Shown here piece after piece: positions 9,629 through 18,619 of a stretch of DNA of 64,000 nt. The position numbers were made by a program, and so were the translations under genes. Source of the DNA: UBA964 sp031382085 (lineage in GTDB: Bacteria; Pseudomonadota; Gammaproteobacteria; Steroidobacterales; Steroidobacteraceae); contig JANMYM010000083.1 in assembly GCA_031382085.1 (NCBI GenBank), forward strand, positions 124,001-188,000, written 5' to 3'. Position 1 is the stretch's first letter; each line of letters starts with the position of its first letter. The notes beneath the pieces were generated by a model, which made no database searches, was not told the origin of the DNA, and saw nothing but the letters and a program-made list of their open reading frames with translations.

Positions 9629-10978
9629 ATGATCGTTGTTTTTGTGACGCCAAGCTCGCGCGTTGCGGCGCGCTCTTCTATGCCAAACACTGCCGTGGTA
9701 GCCTGCTGCGCGACGACTATCGCGCTTAGCATTGATTCAAATCCGAGACCGATAGTGTACAGCACTGATCTCAGAAACGGCGGCATCGCCTACCTGACCA
9801 CGGAATACCCGCATGTTAGTCACACGTTCATTCGGCGCGAGATCGTAGGTCTTGAGGCGCTGGGGTACACAATCAGGCGCGTTGCGATCAGATGCGGGAC
9901 CGTCCTCGTCGATGCTATCGACGAACAGGAGTGCAAGCAGACTTTGCATGTGTTGGACCAGCCCAAGCTGGCGTTCACAGGCCAAGTCCTGCATGGATTG
10001 CTGCTCGCCGGTCTGAAGCTCGGCACAGCGACACGCGCGGCCTGGCAGCTGAGCAAACCCAGCGAGCGCGGTCTGGTGCGGCATGTGGCATATCTCGTCG
10101 AAGCTCTCGCGCTGCGCGCCTATTTCGCGCGGCGCGGTGTCGCTCATGTGCACGTACATTTCGGCACCAACGCGGCGGCCGTCGCGATGCTTGTGCAACT
10201 GCTCGGCGGACCTTCGTTCAGCATCACCTTCCACGGCCCAGACGAATTCGATGCACCGATCGCTTTAAGCCTCGGAGTGAAAACGAGCCGCGCGCGGTTT
10301 GTCGTCGCGACTTCACATTACTGTGCCGCACAGTTGCGGCGCTGGACCGACTACTCGCAATGGGACAAGATCCACGTCGTTCGCTGCACGGTCGACGACG
10401 CGTGGTTCGATGCGTCCGTGCCCGTTGCCGATTCGCCATCGTCGTTTGTAACGATCGGCAGATTGTCTGCGCAAAAAGGGCAGCTGTTGTTGCTCGACGC
10501 GTATGCAGACGCGGTGTCGGCGGGCCTTCGGTCGCCACTCGTGATAGTCGGAGATGGCGAGCTTCGCGCCGTGATCGAAGCACGCATCGCCGCCTTGGGA
10601 CTCGCCGGCCGCGTACAACTCACAGGGTGGACGGACGCGAACGGGATCCGAGCTCAGCTTGCCAAATGCCGCGCTGTGGTCTTGCCGAGCTTTGCTGAAG
10701 GTTTACCCGTAGTTCTCATGGAAGCCATGGCCTTCGGGCGGCCCGTCGTGACGACGACTGTGGCTGGAATTCCCGAGCTCGTGCGCGACGGCGAGCACGG
10801 CTGGCTCGTTCCCGCGGGTGACCGGGCGAGTCTTACCGATGCCCTCTTGGCGGTCGACGCCGCAACCGTGGAGCGGCTGCGCGCGATGGGGATCGCCGCA
10901 CAGCAGGCTGTGCGTCGCAGCCACTCGCTGCGCACGGAGGTCGGCAAGCTGCACGAGCTGTTCGCGAAAGTCCGATGA
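9629..10978 (+). CDS. GT4-family glycosyltransferase (exopolysaccharide type)
   Basis: Up to 449 residues, but the true start is uncertain. Similarity to family N-termini begins at about residue 52 (IAYLTTEYPHVSHTF), and an in-frame GTG at about 9757 would give a more typical length. The protein has HVHFGTNAAAVA, TFHGPDEFDAP and VTIGRLSAQKG. The GT4 donor-binding site is FAEGLPVVLMEAMAFG, with E-x7-E spacing, followed by TTVAGIPELVRDGEHGW. The TEYPxxSHTFI opening is typical of colanic-acid and other exopolysaccharide transferases. Cytosolic, acting on lipid-linked intermediates. It is convergent with the gene ending at 10988. Confidence 0.85.
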   Translation: MIVVFVTPSSRVAARSSMPNTAVVACCATTIALSIDSNPRPIVYSTDLRNGGIAYLTTEYPHVSHTFIRREIVGLEALGYTIRRVAIRCGTVLVDAIDEQECKQTLHVLDQPKLAFTGQVLHGLLLAGLKLGTATRAAWQLSKPSERGLVRHVAYLVEALALRAYFARRGVAHVHVHFGTNAAAVAMLVQLLGGPSFSITFHGPDEFDAPIALSLGVKTSRARFVVATSHYCAAQLRRWTDYSQWDKIHVVRCTVDDAWFDASVPVADSPSSFVTIGRLSAQKGQLLLLDAYADAVSAGLRSPLVIVGDGELRAVIEARIAALGLAGRVQLTGWTDANGIRAQLAKCRAVVLPSFAEGLPVVLMEAMAFGRPVVTTTVAGIPELVRDGEHGWLVPAGDRASLTDALLAVDAATVERLRAMGIAAQQAVRRSHSLRTEVGKLHELFAKVR

Positions 10979-10987
10979 CCACCGGTA

Positions 10988-12253
10988 TCAAGCACGCTTG
11001 CGGCATGCCGCGAGCGTCCACTCCGCGCGACGCGTCAGCCAAAATTCCTGGGTATTTAGTGTCGCGAATCGCACGGCGCGGTGCGTGAGTCGCTGCAATT
11101 CCGCCGGATCGGCGCTGAGCTCGACGATCTTCCGAGTCATGCCGTCGACGTCGTTCCACGGGGTGCAAACGACACCAGCGCCTTGCGCAGCCAAGTCACG
11201 GTAGTAGTAGGTGTCGTAGGCGAGAACGGGTATGCCGCGCGCCTGCGCGTCGATCGCGCTGCGCGGCGTATCCTCGCTGAGCGGCGCCGCGAGCAGCAGA
11301 TCAAAGTCGGATAACTCGCGTAGAAAGTTCAGTCCATACGGTCGAGGGCCATTGAACCTGGTAACGCCGTCAAGGTCGAGTTCTGTGGTCAACGCGCGCA
11401 GCTCGTCGTCCTGTTCGCCGCTGCCGAAAACATCGAACGTGACTTCCATGCCAAGCCGTCGAGCGCCGGCAACGGCATGCAACATGTGCGCGATGCCTTT
11501 GTAGCGCGTAAGGCGCCCGAAGTAGACGAGCCGGAACTGATCATTGAGTTGCTCACGCCGGGTGATTCGATCCAGGAGTTCCGCCTTGGTGATCAACATG
11601 TCGTGCGAGTGAGCCGAATCCAGAATCAGGTGCACATTGGGGGCGCCGCCGCCAAATTGCTTGACGAGGTCGCGGCCCTTGAGCATGACCACGTCGACAA
11701 AGCGGCGCGCCAAGCGCGTCTGCAGTGATTTCCACCGATCGTGGATGTGCACGCGGCGCAAGTAGACGCCGCGCGACCACGTCTTGGTGACAAGGTTCAT
11801 GCGCGCCGACTCGTGCCAGTCGATATCCGCGACGAATACCAGCACCCTGCGGCGCAGCCAACCGAACACGAGCGCGATGAATTCCGTGGGAGTGAGCAGC
11901 TCCGACAATCCGGTGTGCACGACGCGCGTGGTCTTCGTGAGCTTCCAGAGCTGCCATGCGACGGCCGGCGTCGCGAGCAATCGTCGCAGCGTGGAGTAGC
12001 TCGCCGAGTACAGACAAACGAAACGGATGCCATCGGCATCGGCGCGCAATGGGCTCCACGCAGGCGCGACTTGCTCGAACTGTTCCGACGACATCGCGGG
12101 CCCCGCCACGGTGATCGTATCGAACGCCTCGCGCAGTGAATCCCTGAACATTTTGAGGTGCAAGGCGAACGCGCTCTCGGTGGCGGCACACTTGTCCCCG
12201 AGTACGTAGTGCGGCACGGGGACCACGAGCAGGTAGTCGCGACTCTTTGCCAT
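10988..12253 (-). CDS. Glycosyltransferase, GT4-like GT-B fold
   Basis: 421 residues, start MAKSRDYLLVVPVPHY. The N-terminal domain is divergent. The C-terminal Rossmann domain shows FRLVYFGRLTRYKGIAHML, FDVFGSGEQDDELRAL, then APLSEDTPRSAIDAQARGIPVLAY, a variant of the GT4 nucleotide-sugar site in which the usual first Glu lies in SEDTPRS. The protein therefore probably transfers a sugar but belongs to a less common branch. It is convergent with the GT4 gene ending at 10978 (9 bp apart), and its upstream side faces the rfb promoter region. Sugar and linkage are unknown. Confidence 0.75.
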   Translation of the reverse strand: MAKSRDYLLVVPVPHYVLGDKCAATESAFALHLKMFRDSLREAFDTITVAGPAMSSEQFEQVAPAWSPLRADADGIRFVCLYSASYSTLRRLLATPAVAWQLWKLTKTTRVVHTGLSELLTPTEFIALVFGWLRRRVLVFVADIDWHESARMNLVTKTWSRGVYLRRVHIHDRWKSLQTRLARRFVDVVMLKGRDLVKQFGGGAPNVHLILDSAHSHDMLITKAELLDRITRREQLNDQFRLVYFGRLTRYKGIAHMLHAVAGARRLGMEVTFDVFGSGEQDDELRALTTELDLDGVTRFNGPRPYGLNFLRELSDFDLLLAAPLSEDTPRSAIDAQARGIPVLAYDTYYYRDLAAQGAGVVCTPWNDVDGMTRKIVELSADPAELQRLTHRAVRFATLNTQEFWLTRRAEWTLAACRKRA

Positions 12254-12616
12254 GGTCCCGCAGGCGGACTAGCCGCCCGTCGGACTGAGGGTTGTTAGCG
12301 ACGTCACCAACAGCCACTCGCCGGATACTTTGCGCTTGCCTCGTAACAGAAATTGTCTGCAGCGAATCGCCTGCTTTAAGAGCATCCCCTGCTGCGTGGG
12401 GGTCAGAGGGAAGCCAGCAGGAACGTTCATGTTCTTGTTATTGGACTGTTACGCTGTGTATATTGGAACGCTAGCACAAACCGACGCCACTGTCTTGCCT
12501 GCGCGTGCTGTCAAATGCGCGCGCGTGGATGCTAAACGGGCAGAAAACGTCCGGCGCGAACACGGCGACGCGGTGCGATTTGAGAACGCGCGATTCTCTC
12601 CCGTAATATCAATGAC
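12254..12616. other. Intergenic region between a glycosyltransferase and rfbB
   Basis: A 363-bp gap between divergent starts. It is noticeably more AT-rich than the genes around it. No convincing gene was found; the short frame at 12292-12474 has no family features. It contains one plausible sigma-70-type promoter toward rfbB (listed separately) and presumably the promoter of the minus-strand glycosyltransferase. Confidence 0.5.
12435..12464 (+). promoter_or_regulatory. Candidate sigma-70 promoter for rfbBAC
   Basis: TTGTTA (12435-12440), an 18-bp spacer and TATATT (12459-12464) give a reasonable -35/-10 pair about 150 bp upstream of the rfbB start, in an AT-rich patch. Spacing is 1 bp longer than ideal. 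Sequence match only. Confidence 0.4.
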
Positions 12617-13687
12617 ATGAAAGTTCTTATAACCGGGGGAGCTGGATTCATAGGTTCGGCGGTCGTCAGACTCCTTATCAACGAAACCGACGTCGCCGTT
12701 ATCAATGTCGACAAGCTCACCTACGCAGGGAACCTCGATTCCCTGCATTCCATCGCCGGCTCGGCTCAGTACAGATTCGAGCATGCCGACATCTGCGACC
12801 GCAGCCGGCTGGCTGCGATCTTCGAGCGCTACGACCCGGACGCAGTCCTGCACCTCGCGGCCGAGAGCCACGTCGACAGATCGATCGACGGCCCCGACGA
12901 CTTTGTGCGAACCAACGTTTTCGGTACAGCCTCGTTGTTGCAGGTCGCACTGGGTCGTTGGCGCCGCATGTCTGCGGCGCGGCAAAAGAAGTTCCGCTTC
13001 CTGCACGTGTCGACGGATGAAGTCTACGGCGACCTTGGCGAAACCACTGACCCGTTTCGTGAAAACTCGCCGTATGCGCCGAGCTCGCCGTACTCCGCCA
13101 CCAAGGCCGCGAGCGACCATCTCGTCCGCGCCTGGCATCGCACCTACGAACTGCCGATCGTAATAGCGCATTGCTCAAACAATTACGGCCCTTATCAGTT
13201 TCCCGAGAAGTTCATTCCGCACGTGATACTCAACGCCGTTGCGCGCAACGATTTGCCCATTTATGGAGACGGGGAGCAGGTGCGCGACTGGCTCTACGTG
13301 GAGGACCATGCTCGCGCATTGTGGGGTCTCGTGACCCACGGCCGCGTCGGCGACACCTACAACATTGGGGGGCGCAACCAGCAGCGCAACATCGACGTCG
13401 CGCGAATGATCTGCGCCTGTCTCGGTCGGCAATTGCCTAACGCAGGGACCGCGGCAGAATTCGAATCTCTGATCAAGTTCGTCGCCGATCGCCCCGGTCA
13501 TGATCGGCGTTATGCGATCGATGCGGGGAAGATCGAGCGTGAGCTAGGGTGGAAGCCCCAAGAGACATTCGAGACGGGGCTGGTGAAAACAGTTCGGTGG
13601 TACTTGGCCAACGAACCATGGTGGCGCCGCGTGCTGACCGGCAGCTACAGGCTCGAACGAATTGGTTTCACGGAAGCAGCGCGATGA
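12617..13687 (+). CDS. rfbB: dTDP-glucose 4,6-dehydratase
   Basis: 356 residues, the usual length for RmlB/RfbB. It removes water from dTDP-D-glucose to give dTDP-4-keto-6-deoxy-D-glucose using tightly bound NAD. The N-terminus MKVLITGGAGFIGSAV carries the GxxGxxG Rossmann motif; HLAAESHVDRSIDGP is the family signature; STDEVYGDL supplies the catalytic Thr/Asp/Glu group; SPYSATKAASDHL is the YxxxK pair. The following YGPYQFPEKFIP and NIGGRNQQRNIDV segments are typical. It is first in rfbBAC, and its stop overlaps the rfbA start (ATGA). Confidence 0.96.
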   Translation: MKVLITGGAGFIGSAVVRLLINETDVAVINVDKLTYAGNLDSLHSIAGSAQYRFEHADICDRSRLAAIFERYDPDAVLHLAAESHVDRSIDGPDDFVRTNVFGTASLLQVALGRWRRMSAARQKKFRFLHVSTDEVYGDLGETTDPFRENSPYAPSSPYSATKAASDHLVRAWHRTYELPIVIAHCSNNYGPYQFPEKFIPHVILNAVARNDLPIYGDGEQVRDWLYVEDHARALWGLVTHGRVGDTYNIGGRNQQRNIDVARMICACLGRQLPNAGTAAEFESLIKFVADRPGHDRRYAIDAGKIERELGWKPQETFETGLVKTVRWYLANEPWWRRVLTGSYRLERIGFTEAAR

Positions 13688-14562
13688 ACCGCAAGGGCAT
13701 CATTCTCGCCGGAGGCGCGGGCACGCGTCTCCATCCAATCACGTTAGGCGTGTGCAAGCAGCTCTTGCCTGTCTACGACAAACCGTTGATCTACTATCCG
13801 CTGTCGACCTTGATGCTTGCCGGCATCCGCGATGTGCTGATCATCTCGACGCCGCGCGATACTCCGCGCTTCGAGCACATTCTCGGCGACGGCGGCCAAT
13901 GGGGAATGCGCCTCCAGTACGCCGTACAAACCTCGCCGGGTGGATTGGCGCAGGCGTTCCTGATTGGCGAATCGTTCGTCGGCGCAGCGCCGAGCGCCTT
14001 AGCGCTGGGCGACAATCTGTTCTTCGGCAGCGGTTTCACGGGACTGTTGCGCGCTGCCTCCGAGCAGACGGAACGAGCGACGATCTTCGCTCATGCAGTT
14101 GCCAATCCCGAGGCATTTGGCGTCGTTACTTTCGATGCCGACGGACGCGCGACCTCGATCGAGGAAAAACCGAAAGTGCCTGGGAGCCGTTTCGCGGTGA
14201 CGGGTCTGTATTTCTACGACCAAAACGTCGTTAGCATCGCGAAGTCGATAAAACCGTCTGCGCGCGGAGAGCTTGAGATCACCGACATCAACAACATTTA
14301 TCTTGACCGTGGTTTGCTGGACGTGCAACGAATGGCGCGCGGGATGGCCTGGCTCGATACCGGCACCTACGATTCCCTGCTGGAGGCCGCGCATTTCATC
14401 CAGACACTCGAGAAGCGCCAGGGGCTCAAAGTGGGTTGTCCAGAAGAAGTTGCGTGGCGCCAGGGGTGGATCGACGACGCTCGCCTCGAGCGGTTGGCCA
14501 ACGCCCTCGCGAAGAGCGGCTACGGCGACTACCTGCGCGGTCTGCTCGAGCACGGGTTGTGA
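13684..14562 (+). CDS. rfbA: Glucose-1-phosphate thymidylyltransferase
   Basis: 292 residues from the ATG at 13684, which overlaps the rfbB stop; this is exactly the usual RmlA length, so a longer upstream extension is rejected. It couples dTTP and glucose-1-phosphate to form dTDP-glucose, the first step of the pathway. MNRKGIILAGGAGTRLHPIT holds the GxGxRL nucleotide loop. KQLLPVYDKPLIYYPLSTL, LGDNLFFG (metal-binding Asp) and IEEKPKVPGSRFAVTGLYF are further family motifs. It is cytosolic and usually feedback-inhibited by dTDP-rhamnose. The stop overlaps the GTG start of rfbC. Confidence 0.96.
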   Translation: MNRKGIILAGGAGTRLHPITLGVCKQLLPVYDKPLIYYPLSTLMLAGIRDVLIISTPRDTPRFEHILGDGGQWGMRLQYAVQTSPGGLAQAFLIGESFVGAAPSALALGDNLFFGSGFTGLLRAASEQTERATIFAHAVANPEAFGVVTFDADGRATSIEEKPKVPGSRFAVTGLYFYDQNVVSIAKSIKPSARGELEITDINNIYLDRGLLDVQRMARGMAWLDTGTYDSLLEAAHFIQTLEKRQGLKVGCPEEVAWRQGWIDDARLERLANALAKSGYGDYLRGLLEHGL

Positions 14563-15092
14563 GAGTTGTGGAAACCGCTTTGTCGGGCGTCACCGTGATG
14601 GAGCCCAAAGCATGGAACGACGGGCGAGGGTTCTTCATGGAGGCCTATCGCGCGGACAGCTTTTTTCGTATGACTGGACACGAGCCCGCGTTTGTCCAGG
14701 ACAATCTCTCGCGCACGACGCGTAATGTGCTGCGCGGACTCCATGCTCAACGGCGCCGGCCGCAAGGCAAGCTCATCAGGGTCGTGCGCGGCGAGGTGTT
14801 CGATGTGGCTGTCGACATCAACGCAAAGTCCAAGTCCTTCGGCCGCTGGTTCGGTACGATCTTGTCCGATGTCAATCGCTGTCAAGTCTGGATTCCGCCC
14901 GGCCACGCTCACGGTTTTGTCGTGCTTTCGGACACGGCGGACATTCTTTACAAGTGCACCGAATATTACGATGCGAACGATGAAATCGGCGTCGTCTGGA
15001 ACGATCCGGACATCGCTATCGCCTGGCCTGTTGCCGAGCCCGCCGTTTCGCCGCGGGACGCGCGCCTTCCCTCGCTACTTTCGCTGCGCTAG
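14559..15092 (+). CDS. rfbC: dTDP-4-dehydrorhamnose 3,5-epimerase
   Basis: 177 residues using the GTG at 14559, which overlaps the rfbA stop (GTGA); this gives the normal RmlC length. It epimerises C3 and C5 of dTDP-4-keto-6-deoxyglucose. VLRGLHAQRRRPQGKLIRV contains the catalytic His (about residue 62); the family usually has Tyr where this protein has Ala (RGLHYQ becomes RGLHAQ). IPPGHAHGFVVLSDTADILYK carries the metal-like cupin turn and the catalytic Tyr (about 131). No rfbD reductase follows: the next gene, 4 bp away, is ilvA. Either rfbD is elsewhere or the product is used by another ketoreductase. Confidence 0.93.
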   Translation: MRVVETALSGVTVMEPKAWNDGRGFFMEAYRADSFFRMTGHEPAFVQDNLSRTTRNVLRGLHAQRRRPQGKLIRVVRGEVFDVAVDINAKSKSFGRWFGTILSDVNRCQVWIPPGHAHGFVVLSDTADILYKCTEYYDANDEIGVVWNDPDIAIAWPVAEPAVSPRDARLPSLLSLR

Positions 15093-15095
15093 CCC

Positions 15096-16616
15096 GTGAC
15101 GCCCGATCCCTACATCGAGCGCATCCTCAAGGCGCGGGTCTATGACGTCGCGATCGAATCGCCGCTCGATCCTGCGCCGCGCCTGTCGCAACGGCTGGCT
15201 AACAAAGTCCTGCTGAAACGCGAAGATCTGCAGCCGATATTCTCCTTCAAGCTGCGTGGCGCCTATAACCGCATCGCGAACCTGTCGGCCACCGCTGCGC
15301 AACGCGGCGTGATCTGCGCCTCGGCCGGCAACCATGCGCAGGGCGTGGCGCTGGCCGCAAAGCAGCGCGGCATTCCCGCGGTGGTCGTGATGCCGGAGAC
15401 CACGCCACAGATCAAGGTGCGGGCCGTTGCGGCGCTGGGGGCCGAAATCGTCCTGCACGGCGACGATTACGACGCCGCGGCCGCGCACGCCGCGGTGTTA
15501 GGCGGGCAGCGCAACCTGGTATTTGTGCATCCGTTCGACGACCCGGATGTCATCGCCGGGCAGGGCACGATCGGGATGGAAATCGTGCATCAGGCCGGGG
15601 GCGACATCGACACAATCCTGGTGCCGGTCGGCGGCGGCGGCCTGATCGCGGGCATCGCAGTCTGTGTGAAGTACCTGTACCCGCGCATCCGCGTGATCGG
15701 CGTCGAGCCCGCGGATGCGGCCACGCTGTATGAAGCCATGCGCGCCGGCCAGCGGGTCACACTCGACCGCGTCGGTATGTTCGCCGATGGTGTTGCGGTG
15801 CGCCAGATCGGCGAGGAAACCTTCCGGCTGGCGCGCGAGTACGTCGATGAAGTCCTGCTGGTCGACACCGATGAAATCTGTTCCGCGATCCAGGATATTT
15901 TCGAAGACACGCGCATCGTGGTGGAGCCGGCCGGCGCGCTCGCGGTCGCCGGCCTCAAGAAGCTGGTGCAGCGCGACGAGCTCGAGGGCCGCACGCTGGT
16001 CGCGATCAACAGCGGCGCCAACATCAACTTCGACCGGCTGCGCCACGTGGCCGAGCGCGCCGAGTTCGGCGCCCAGCGCGAAGCTTTGTTAGCTGTGGAA
16101 ATTCCGGAACGCCCGGGCAGCTTCATGGAATTCTGCGGCGCCATCGGCCGGCACAGCATCACCGAGTTCAACTATCGCTACGAGCAGCAGCACCCGGCGC
16201 AGATCTTTGCCGGCATCGGCCTGCGCCGCGGGCGCGCCGAACGCGATGAGCTGGTCGCCGGGCTGCGCGCCAGGAACTATGCGGTCACCGACATGACCGA
16301 CAACGAAATGGCGAAGTTGCATGTGCGCTTCATGGTCGGTGGCCATGCGCGCGGCATCGAGCACGAGCTCCTGTACCGCTTTGAATTTCCGGAGCGACCC
16401 GGCGCGCTGCTGCGTTTTCTGCAGGCGGTCGGCACGCGCTGGAACATCAGCCTGTTCCATTATCGCAATCATGGCTCGGACTATGGCCGCGTGTTAGCTG
16501 GTATCCAGGTGCCGCCCGCCGAGCGCGCCGAGTTCATCTCGCATCTGAACGACCTGCACTACGCGTTCACTGACGAGACGGCCAACCCGGCGTTCCGGCT
16601 GTTTCTCGGGGCTTGA
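15096..16616 (+). CDS. ilvA: Threonine ammonia-lyase, biosynthetic, two ACT-like domains
   Basis: 506 residues from a GTG start, the full length of the biosynthetic enzyme (EC 4.3.1.19). It deaminates L-threonine to 2-oxobutanoate, the first committed step to isoleucine. The PLP lysine is in PIFSFKLRGAYN (K52); GNHAQGVALAA and VPVGGGGLIAGIA are the substrate/phosphate-binding loops. Residues 330-506 contain two regulatory ACT-like units, each with a FPERPG/IPERPG turn (VEIPERPGSFMEF and FEFPERPGALLRF), so allosteric inhibition by isoleucine is expected. From here rightwards the density of the YGTTAGS word rises sharply, so ilvA appears to be the first core gene after the polysaccharide block. 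Confidence 0.95.
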   Translation: MTPDPYIERILKARVYDVAIESPLDPAPRLSQRLANKVLLKREDLQPIFSFKLRGAYNRIANLSATAAQRGVICASAGNHAQGVALAAKQRGIPAVVVMPETTPQIKVRAVAALGAEIVLHGDDYDAAAAHAAVLGGQRNLVFVHPFDDPDVIAGQGTIGMEIVHQAGGDIDTILVPVGGGGLIAGIAVCVKYLYPRIRVIGVEPADAATLYEAMRAGQRVTLDRVGMFADGVAVRQIGEETFRLAREYVDEVLLVDTDEICSAIQDIFEDTRIVVEPAGALAVAGLKKLVQRDELEGRTLVAINSGANINFDRLRHVAERAEFGAQREALLAVEIPERPGSFMEFCGAIGRHSITEFNYRYEQQHPAQIFAGIGLRRGRAERDELVAGLRARNYAVTDMTDNEMAKLHVRFMVGGHARGIEHELLYRFEFPERPGALLRFLQAVGTRWNISLFHYRNHGSDYGRVLAGIQVPPAERAEFISHLNDLHYAFTDETANPAFRLFLGA

Positions 16617-17545
16617 GCGCGGTGACCGGGCGAATCGAACCCTACCAGCCGCGGCGCACGCCGCGCAGCGAATTCCTCGACGTGGGCGGCCTGCGCCTGC
16701 AGGTCACCTGTTGGGGTGCAGGTGGCAGCAATTGCATTCTTTTGTTGCACGGCTTTCAGGACAGCGGCGCGACTTTCCAGTTCCTGGTCGACAGCCTGCC
16801 GGATGACTGGTCGTTCATCGCGCCCGACCTGCGCGGCTTCGGTGGCAGCGATGGCCAGAACCATTGCTACTGGTTTGCGGATTATCTCGCGGATGTCGAT
16901 GCGCTGTTAGCTCATTACCTGCCCGCCGGCGCACAGGGCCGCGTCATCGGTCACAGCATGGGCGGCAATATCGCACTGATGCATGCCGGTGTGCGGCCCG
17001 AGCGCTGGCGCTGGGTGGTCTCCCTCGAGGGCTTCGGCCTGCCGCGGACCCGGCCGTTCGACGCGCCCGCACGCTACGTGCAATGGCTGAATGCGCTGCA
17101 GGCGGGGCCCAGGCCGCGCAGCCGCTATCAGGACGCGGATGTGCTGGCACGCAAACTCATGGAACGCAACGCGTTGTTAGCTGCGGAGCGTGCGGCCTTC
17201 ATCGCGCATGCCTGGACCCGGCCGGGCCCGGACGTTGGCGTCGAAATTGCCGCGGATCCCTGGCACCGCCTCGTCAATCCGGTGCTGTACCGCCGCGAGG
17301 AAGCCGAGGCCTGCTGGCGGCAGATCAGTGCGCCGACGCTGATGGTGCTGGCCAGTGGCTCGGAGTACCTGAGCTGCCTCGAGCGCGACGACGATGTTTC
17401 CTCGATGCAAAAATGCATTGGGACACTCGAGGTCGCCAGGCTCGAAGGGCTGGGTCACATGATGCATCATGAAGACCCGTCCGCGGTGGCCGTGCCGATC
17501 TTGGACTTCGTGCGCCGGCATGACCCCGTGAAGCGGGCAACTTAA
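16613..17545 (+). CDS. Alpha/beta hydrolase with canonical GHSMGG elbow
   Basis: About 307-310 residues. The start is either the TTG at 16613, overlapping the ilvA stop (TTGA), or the GTG at 16622. Motifs are those of an active serine hydrolase: LLLHGFQDSG oxyanion loop, DLRGFGGSDG, nucleophile elbow GHSMGGN at about residue 120, and a C-terminal GLGHMMHHE with the catalytic His. It is probably a cytosolic ester- or C-C-bond hydrolase. It is translationally coupled to ilvA and followed 11 bp later by another hydrolase of a different, Ser-less type. Confidence 0.85.
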   Translation: MSAVTGRIEPYQPRRTPRSEFLDVGGLRLQVTCWGAGGSNCILLLHGFQDSGATFQFLVDSLPDDWSFIAPDLRGFGGSDGQNHCYWFADYLADVDALLAHYLPAGAQGRVIGHSMGGNIALMHAGVRPERWRWVVSLEGFGLPRTRPFDAPARYVQWLNALQAGPRPRSRYQDADVLARKLMERNALLAAERAAFIAHAWTRPGPDVGVEIAADPWHRLVNPVLYRREEAEACWRQISAPTLMVLASGSEYLSCLERDDDVSSMQKCIGTLEVARLEGLGHMMHHEDPSAVAVPILDFVRRHDPVKRAT

Positions 17546-17556
17546 GGAGGTTCGCT

Positions 17557-18360
17557 GTGAGCACCGAAGACCGCCGTATCGTAGCCACCGCGCTGGGCCA
17601 GGTGCATATACGCCTGCAGGGCGGCGATCCGACCCAGGGTGGCCCGCCACTGGTGCTGCTGCACATGTCGCCGCGCTCCAGCCAGATGTGGGCCTGCCTG
17701 CAGCCGTTGTTAGGCCGGCCGTCGATCGCGCCGGACCGGCCCGGCTATGGTTTTTCCGACGCGCCAGCCGCGACTCCGACCCTGCCGGCTTATGCGGCCG
17801 CGATGTGGGAGGCGCTGGATGCGATGGGCATCCGCGGCCAGGTCGATTTGTTAGGCATGCACACCGGCGCGCTCGAAGCGCTGGAAATGACGCTGCAGGC
17901 GCAGGCGCGGGTACGGCATCTCGGCATGATCGCCATTCCGATCTTCAATCCGCAGGAAATGGCGGCGGGGCTGCAGACTTTCGCGAAAATGCGCCTGACG
18001 CCGATCGCGGACGGCTCGCACCTGTTGCCGGCCTGGAAAGCGCGGTTCCAGTACCGCGAGCCGCCGTTCGACATTCCCGACGTGCAGCGCCGTTACCTCG
18101 ACTATCTGTTAGCACCCTGGCCAGGCCAGGCCTACGAAGCCGTGTTCCGTTACGATGCCGAGGCCGCCTTCAAACGACTCAGGCATGCGGTGATCGCATT
18201 GGCGCCGCGCGACGATGTCATCGATCTCACCGAGCGCTCGCGCGAATTATTGCCCGCGGGCAGCAGCTATCTTGATATGCCGCATTGCAATGTGGACCTG
18301 TGCCGCACGCATCCAGGGGAGATCGCGGCGATCCTGGCGCGGCTCATGCCGCACAGCTAG
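17557..18360 (+). CDS. Alpha/beta-hydrolase-fold protein with GMHTG elbow (Ser replaced by His)
   Basis: 267 residues from a GTG preceded by a strong AAGGAGG ribosome site. The fold is clear: VLLHMSPRSSQMW at the oxyanion-loop position, APDRPGYGFSDAP, then VDLLGMHTGALEALEM where alignment with GHSMGG puts His in place of the Ser nucleophile. A C-terminal LDMPHCNVDL offers a His at the expected position. Two other proteins in the window share LHxSPxS and GxHTG, so this is a subfamily trait and not a sequencing error. It may be a non-hydrolytic enzyme or use different chemistry; the substrate is unknown. Confidence 0.8.
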   Translation: MSTEDRRIVATALGQVHIRLQGGDPTQGGPPLVLLHMSPRSSQMWACLQPLLGRPSIAPDRPGYGFSDAPAATPTLPAYAAAMWEALDAMGIRGQVDLLGMHTGALEALEMTLQAQARVRHLGMIAIPIFNPQEMAAGLQTFAKMRLTPIADGSHLLPAWKARFQYREPPFDIPDVQRRYLDYLLAPWPGQAYEAVFRYDAEAAFKRLRHAVIALAPRDDVIDLTERSRELLPAGSSYLDMPHCNVDLCRTHPGEIAAILARLMPHS

Positions 18361-18619
18361 CGCCGCGCGCGCTTCCCGGCCACCAGTGCGCATGCTGCCG
18401 GGCTGCTGGTTCGCGGCGTTGGCGTCGAGCGCTAACAAAACCGCGCAGGCGAGCAGCCATGGTTTTTGACCACTTGTGCTCATAGAGTAAAATTTCTAGC
18501 GTTCACGGCCTGGTAACGCAATTGGACTATCCGCGTTTACAAATTGGTCGGGTCTTGCTGACGACTTGGTGAAATAACCTGTTTCCGCTCAGAATGCCGG
18601 TTCAACTGGAGGACTGATT
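18361..18619. other. Intergenic region upstream of the duplicated Sel1/TPR-like gene
   Basis: A 259-bp gap. The right half is AT-richer and presumably holds the promoter for the gene at 18620, which has a good GGAGG ribosome site 7 bp upstream of its ATG. A minus-strand frame from 18483 begins like a signal peptide but runs antisense into the hydrolase gene and is not accepted as a gene. Confidence 0.4.

Noticed and set aside
12292..12474. Possible 60-residue protein upstream of rfbB
   Set aside because: No ribosome site, Cys/Ser-rich composition, no family, overlaps the likely promoter.
18247..18483. Minus-strand frame beginning like a signal peptide (KPWLLACAVLLALDANA) and containing a YGTTAGS word
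   Set aside because: Its second half is antisense to the hydrolase gene and has no domain. It could be the start of a lost gene, but support is too weak.
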